NCBI RefSeq assembly: GCF_050624435.1
Contig: NC_134547.1
Span: forward strand, 26,681,374-26,745,373
Length of the DNA stretch: 64,000 nucleotides
From: Tenrec ecaudatus
Lineage: Eukaryota > Chordata > Mammalia > Afrosoricida > Tenrecidae
Reading direction: 5' to 3'
A program made the translations under genes and the position numbers. Below, piece by piece: positions 58,809-64,000 of this stretch. Numbering within the stretch: the first letter of the stretch is position 1; each line of letters opens with the position of its first letter. The notes beneath the pieces were generated by a model. It made no database searches and was not told the DNA's origin. It worked only from the letters and a program-made list of their open reading frames with translations.

Positions 58809-61372
58809 CCGGTGTTCATCGCAGCACAGTTTACAATTGCAAGGAGTTGGAAACAACCCAAATCCATCAACAGATGAATGGATTAAAAACCTATGGTACA
58901 GATGTGCTTTACATAATTGATGTATGTATGGATTGTGCTAAGAGTTGTATGAGCCTCTAATAAAATGATTTAAATAAAAACTATGGTACATACATACACT
59001 GGAGTACTACACATCACTAAAAAGCAGTGATGAATGCATGAAGCACCTTGCCACATGGGAAAAACTGGAGAAAATGATGCTAAACAAAGTAAGCCAAGCA
59101 CAAAACACAAATACAACATGAGTCCGCTGAGGTAAACTTAAAAAAAATGCAAAAGAGACATAAGGAAAAAGCTACTGTATACAAACATTCCTGGGGTGAG
59201 GTCCAGGTAGTATGGCAGGGGCCAGACCAAATCCAGGGATACATATGGTAGAAAATTAAAAAGGTTGGGGGGGGGGAAGAAAATGAAATAAATGGGTAGC
59301 TGGGGAACAGGGAACTAACCCATCCAAGGGGAGGGTCTTGTTCATATCGTCGCCGGGAAAGAAGGACCAGACTTCTACCCCATGCTCCAAGATGTGAATG
59401 CAACATACTGGCATGAAGCAAGGAACCAGTAGAGAGGTCTGAGGGGTTGGCCCCAATCCCAACTACATGGACAGCAGCCCTTGCCCCCAGAAGAAAGTAC
59501 TTCAGAGGATAGCATTGAAGCTACAGCTCCGAGAGAGGGACATGTCTGATCAGAGCAAATCGAAGCAAATGAAGGGGGAGGAAGAGAGACTGGAGCACAT
59601 CCTGGCCCACCAAGCCTTAAGGACAATATCCCCACTAAGAACAGCCAATGCACAGAGAGGACCATATGGCTGGTCCCACTATGAGACAGGACATCCCCCA
59701 CTGACCCATAGCCCTATAGGGGACAACACTGGAGACACAGTGTGGGAATTAGACCGATCTGACCCCACCACACTGAGGCAAAACATGAAGGGCATGCAAC
59801 AGAACAGCAAGGGGAGCAGAGCAAGGAAGTCCCGAGGCATTATCAAAAATAGACTTTGGGTTCAGAGCATGGCACCCTATCAGGCTCAATCAGCAAACAC
59901 TCGCAAATGTCAACAAACAGACCTTGAACTATTGACAGGCTTTTCTTTTTTTTGTCATTTGTTTTTTGGTGGTGTTGTTTTGTTTTCTTTTTTTGCTTTG
60001 TTTTGTTCTGTCTTGTTTTTGTGTATATTATTATCTCTGCAGGTCTATCTAGATAAAATAGGTGGGATAAACAATCTGGAGGAGAAAACAATGGGACTGA
60101 CAGTTCCGGGGGGACATGAGAGAGGGGAAGGTTGGGGAAAAGAAGTGGTTAACAAACCAAGGGACAAGAGAACAACAAGTGATCCAAAATCAGTGGTGAG
60201 GAGCGTGTAAGAGGCCTGGTAGGGCTTGATCATGGGTAATGTAACCGAGAGGAATTACTGAAACCCTAATGAAGGCTGAACATGAACAAGAGCAAAGTCA
60301 AAGGAAATAGAGGAAAGAACTGCAAGGCACATAGCATTTATAGAGCTCTAAATATAGGCATGTACATATGTAAATATATTTATATATGATGATGGAGAAA
60401 TAGAACTATGCATATATTTATAGGTTTAGTATTAAAGTAGCAGATGGACATTTGGCCCCTACTCAAGTACTCTCTCAATGTAAGAACACTTGTTCTATTA
60501 AACTGGCATTCCATGATGCTCACCTTCCAGACACAATCACTGAAGGCAAATGTGGTGAAGAAAGTCAATGGTGTCGGCTATCAAAAGATATAGCATCTAG
60601 AGTCTTAAAGGTTTGAAGGTAAACAAGTGGCCTTCTAGGCCAACCAAAGCCCACATGGAAGAAGCACACCAGCCTGTGTGATCATGAAGTGTCAAAGGGA
60701 TCAGGTATCAGGCATCAAAGAACAAAAAATAATATCATTGTGAATGAGGGGAGTGCAGATTGGGGACCCAAAGCCCATCTGTAGGCAACTGGACACCCCT
60801 TACAGAAGGGTCACGGGGAGGAGATGGGCCAGTCAGGGTGCAGTGTAGCAATGATGAACATACAACTTTCCTCTATTTCTTAAATGTTTCCTCCCCACCA
60901 CTATCATGATCCCAATTCTATCTTACAAATCTGGCTAGACCGGAGGATGTACACTGGTACAGATAGGAACTGAAAACACAGGGAATCCAGGATAGATGAA
61001 CCCTTCAGGACCAGTGGTGGGAGTGGCAATACTGGGAGGGTGGAGGGAAGGTGGGGGTAGAAAGAGAGAACCAATTACAATGATCTACATATAACCCCCT
61101 CCCTGGGGGATGTACAACTGAAAAGTGGGTGAAGAGAGACGTTGAACAGTGTAAGACATGACTAATAATAATTTATAAATTATTAAGTGTTCATGAGAAA
61201 GGGGGGCAGGGAGGGAGGGTAAAAAATGAGCTCATACCAAGGACTCAAGTAGAAAGCAATGTTTTGAGAATGATGAGGGCAACAAATGTACAAATGTGCT
61301 GACACAAAGGATGTATGAATGGATTGTGATAAAAGTAGTTTGAGCCCCCAATAAAATAATTACCCCCAAAAA
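58809..61372 (+). mobile_element. L1-F, 5'-truncated L1 (+) inside L1-G
   Basis: It starts in the ORF2 C-terminal region (GTTCATCGCAGCACAGTTTA), runs through the C-terminal codons (59,000-59,110) and a purine-rich 3' UTR with a single tandem unit (about 60,520-60,745), and ends AGCCCCCAATAAAATAATT. The 14-bp duplications on both sides show target-primed insertion. The open frame 59,467-60,210 lies in the 3' UTR and is not a gene. Confidence 0.9.
58900..58975 (+). mobile_element. Very short L1 tail insertion inside L1-F
   Basis: Only the last 76 bp of an L1 3' end (AGATGTGCTTTACATAATTG ... CCTCTAATAAAATG ATTTAAAT) are present. The flanks AAAAACCTATGGTAC (58,885-58,899) and AAAAACTATGGTAC (58,976-58,989) are a target duplication, and the L1-F frame resumes afterwards. 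Confidence 0.9.
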
Positions 61373-63655
61373 AGAACTGAACAATAGAATGGAAGAAAAT
61401 GAAAATTGAATCTATGAACTTGAAGACAACCATGCAGACTTCAGCAAATGAGAGAAACAAACAAAAAAGTAAAATAATCTGAAGTAAACCTGAGGATGAT
61501 GTGAGAAACCATGAACAGAAGTAATGAATGTCTTGTTTGGAATACTGGAACGGGAAGAAACAAACAAATCTACATATAAATTAGTAAGAGAATTTGTGGA
61601 GGAAATTTTCCCCAGTACTATAAAGGAGGAGATAATAACCATTCAGGAGACAGAGAGAACTCCAAGGAGGTTAGACCCGGGGGGTGGGGGTAGGGGACAT
61701 GTATAGGAGGGCATCAGGACATATGATAGTCAAAATATTCAACTTCAAGGAAAAGGAGAGAATCTTGAGAGCAGCTAGAGAGGGAAAAAGTCACCTTCAG
61801 AGGTAATCAGATTGGAATAAGCTCAGAGCTCTCAGCAGAAAATATGCAGGAAATAAGAAAATGGAGCAACATAGATCAAACTTTCAAAGTAAAAACCTGT
61901 CAACCAAAATCCTGTATCCAGCAAAGCGATATATCACATATAAAGAAGAAATAAAGGTATTCCCAAACAAGGAAATAGTTAGAGAATTCATAAAAACAAA
62001 ACCAGCATTGCCGAAAACACTAACCATATCTCTATGGTCAGAAAATCAACAGCACAAAAACATTATGAGATCGCCACAGTCCGTGCTACTATCCAGAAGT
62101 CAACACACTAAAACAACACCCAAAACAGTAGATCTAGACGGGAAACAAGGACATGAATAGATTCCTCCCTCCCAAACACAGATAATACAATATGATAGTA
62201 ACTCACCTGCATTTGGAATTAATACCAATGAAAATCAATGGGCTAAATACCCCAGTCAAAAGACAGAGTAGCCGACTGGATTAGGAAACAAGATCCATCA
62301 ATCTGCTGCCTTCAAGAAACACACCTCAAACTCACAGACAAAAACAGACTGAGAGTCAAAAGATGGAGAAAAATTTACTAAACCAATGACAATGAAAGGA
62401 AGACCTCACACAAATAGAAAACTACAAGCCAATATCTCTCATGAACATAGATTCTCAACAAAATCCTGGCCAGTAGAATTCAACAACATATCAAAATAAT
62501 AATAATACTTCATGCCCAAATGGGATTCATACCACCACATAAACAAAATATAGAAGAACCAGATGATCATATTGATGGATGTAGAAAAAGCATTTGACAA
62601 TATCCAACACCCATTCCTAATAAAAACAATAATTAAATATAAGGAAATTCTTCAATATACTAAAGTCCATATCTTAATATCCAACAGCCAGTATCATACT
62701 GGATGGAGAAAAGCTGAAATCATTGCAATTGAAAATGGGAACCAGACAAAGATGCCCATTATCCCCACTTTTATTCAGCATTGTGTTAGATCCTAGCCAG
62801 AATCAAAAGGCAACAAGAGATTAAGGGAGTGCAATTGGGCAAAGAGAAATTAAGCTCTAGTTATTTGCAGATGGTATGATTTTATAGAGAGAAAAACCCA
62901 AGGTCTCCACAAAACCCTGTTGGAAATAATTGGAGCTTGTTTCAAATAAGCACCCATCTAAGTGAGATGTCAGTAAACTCACCTGGAAGAAGCACACGAT
63001 CATCGATGATCCAAGGATTATCAATTATATAAACCAGATCTGAAGAAGGGAGTGCTGTCAGAGCTGAAATTTGTGACATTCTGGTGTTCACAAAGCTATG
63101 GCTGACAGTGGGAGCCCAAAATACATGTTCAGGTTCTCCACAGGGAATAAGCCTCCAGTGGCCCCCCTCTGACTATCACTGAGAGATAGGAATAACCTGG
63201 TTATCAGGCAGCTGGTATTGGAAAGACGATTATAGTAAATTAAAATGATAAATAGGGCTTGAATGGTTAAAATCTTGTTATTTGAGCTCCCTTTAGATAC
63301 ACTTTGACTTTTATCTAGTTTTTAATATTTTCTGGGTTTTGCTATTGTTTTCTAGATTAGGTCTTATCTCTGCTGTATTTTGTTATTGTGGTACCTTTCT
63401 TGATTCTCTGTTATGTATCTTTCTGTGTTTGGGGGTTTATCAAACCCAGATTGGGTGAATCTGTAGAGGTAATAACTGGAGTAAGAGTTCTTGGGGTGTA
63501 TTGATGGGGAGGAAAGAGGTAATGGGGAGCTGATATCACGTAGTATGAAAAGGAAGAAATTGATTATATGCAGTAATTGCACAACGCTGCTTGATCTGAT
63601 AGAGCTATTGGTATGATGTCTGGATTATGCCCTAATAAAATGATCTGGGAAAAAC

Positions 63656-64000
63656 ATAAATTTTAAAAAATCAATTTTCATTTACATCAGGGCTATCACA
63701 TTTTTAACAAAACTCAAGTGAATATTCCCAAATTAATTAAGTTTTCCCACAAGTTTACAGGAATGCTGCTGCTCCACATAACACAATACTTTTTAGCGTT
63801 TTAATGAAGGTCGGGAAGACCTCAAAGATGAATTCAAGGCAAGTCACCTCAGAAGGCTTTGGAGACTCTCTTTCTGGGTTTCAAAGGAATCCTCTTTATA
63901 TTTTTTCAAGGATGATCACAGAGACTTCTCAGGAAGACATCTGAAGAGAATGGAAAGCTGCGCTGGGGAGGAGGAAGAAGGACAGGAAAATGTACCACGG
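63656..64000. other. Unclassified, perhaps a transposase relic
   Basis: The frame from about 63,798 gives R-F-N-E-G-R-E-D-L-K-D-E, reminiscent of mariner-family transposase N-termini, but the following codons do not support it. Otherwise unclassified. Confidence 0.25.

Larger units (their letters stand above)
58560..63655 (+). mobile_element. L1-G, old L1 (+), interrupted by L1-F
   Basis: ORF1 coiled-coil remains lie at 58,560-58,808 and resume at 61,373. The RNA-binding end (I-Q-E-T-E-R-T-P) is near 61,640. ORF2 RT remains appear at 62,440-62,800 (M-D-V-E-K-A-F-D-N-I-Q at 62,572), and a 3' UTR with ATTGCACAACGCTGC and CCCTAATAAAATG ends at about 63,640. Much of ORF2 is missing between 62,390 and 62,930. 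Confidence 0.8.

Noticed and set aside
59467..60210. The longest open frame in the window (247 codons)
   Set aside because: It lies in the purine-rich 3' UTR of L1-F; the same sequence is present, closed, in L1-A and L1-C.

Overview
This window is mammalian nuclear DNA, almost certainly from an afrotherian (tenrec, golden mole, elephant-shrew, aardvark, hyrax or elephant group). I infer this from about 18 tRNA-headed SINEs of AfroSINE type, from RTE/BovB-type LINE remains with their 3' CAA-repeat end, and from many L1 copies that share one distinctive 3' UTR. I cannot name the species. Recognition of families rests on memory of repeat and protein families; no search was run.

The only host gene I can support is NIN (ninein, a centrosomal coiled-coil protein) on the + strand. 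Exons lie at 42,367-42,496, 46,508-46,617, 47,332 onward, 55,318-55,422 and 57,435-57,504. Four of them are open, have AG/GT borders and have matching codon phases. The very large central exon (exon 18 in the usual human numbering, which I give from memory) is broken: it opens with 93 clean codons, then runs into stops, a SINE, an old hAT fragment and frameshifts before its recognisable 3' end at 50,498. An internal CAG/GT at 47,612/47,613 lies in the phase that would restore the frame to the next exon. Everything before 42,367 is probably intronic or intergenic; no upstream exon was recognised.

Layout. 1-1,240: RTE scrap, LTR-like repeat, SINE. 2,340-5,740: a 5'-to-3' but decayed RTE element (+) with an inverted piece inside. 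5,750-18,500: SINEs, L1 3' ends, MIR, second RTE fragment, an LTR, and unclassified sequence. 18,516-21,200: 3' half of a class II (betaretrovirus-like) endogenous retrovirus on the minus strand: LTR, polypurine tract, env with one frameshift and one stop, and the integrase C-terminus. 21,205-26,000: old L1 pieces on both strands. 26,285-27,060: a possible processed pseudogene (-). 27,985-40,345: three L1 copies on the minus strand, the last one reaching its 5' end and carrying three small DNA transposons. 40,345-58,000: NIN exons and introns. 58,080-63,660: an old L1 (+) with a younger L1 inside it, which itself holds a roughly 76-bp L1 tail.

There is no operon-like system and no new protein family that I can support. 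The most interesting signals are the decay of the large NIN exon with a frame-preserving internal donor, the variable-number tandem unit of about 245 bp in the L1 3' UTR, and the layered insertions of three TIR elements in one L1.
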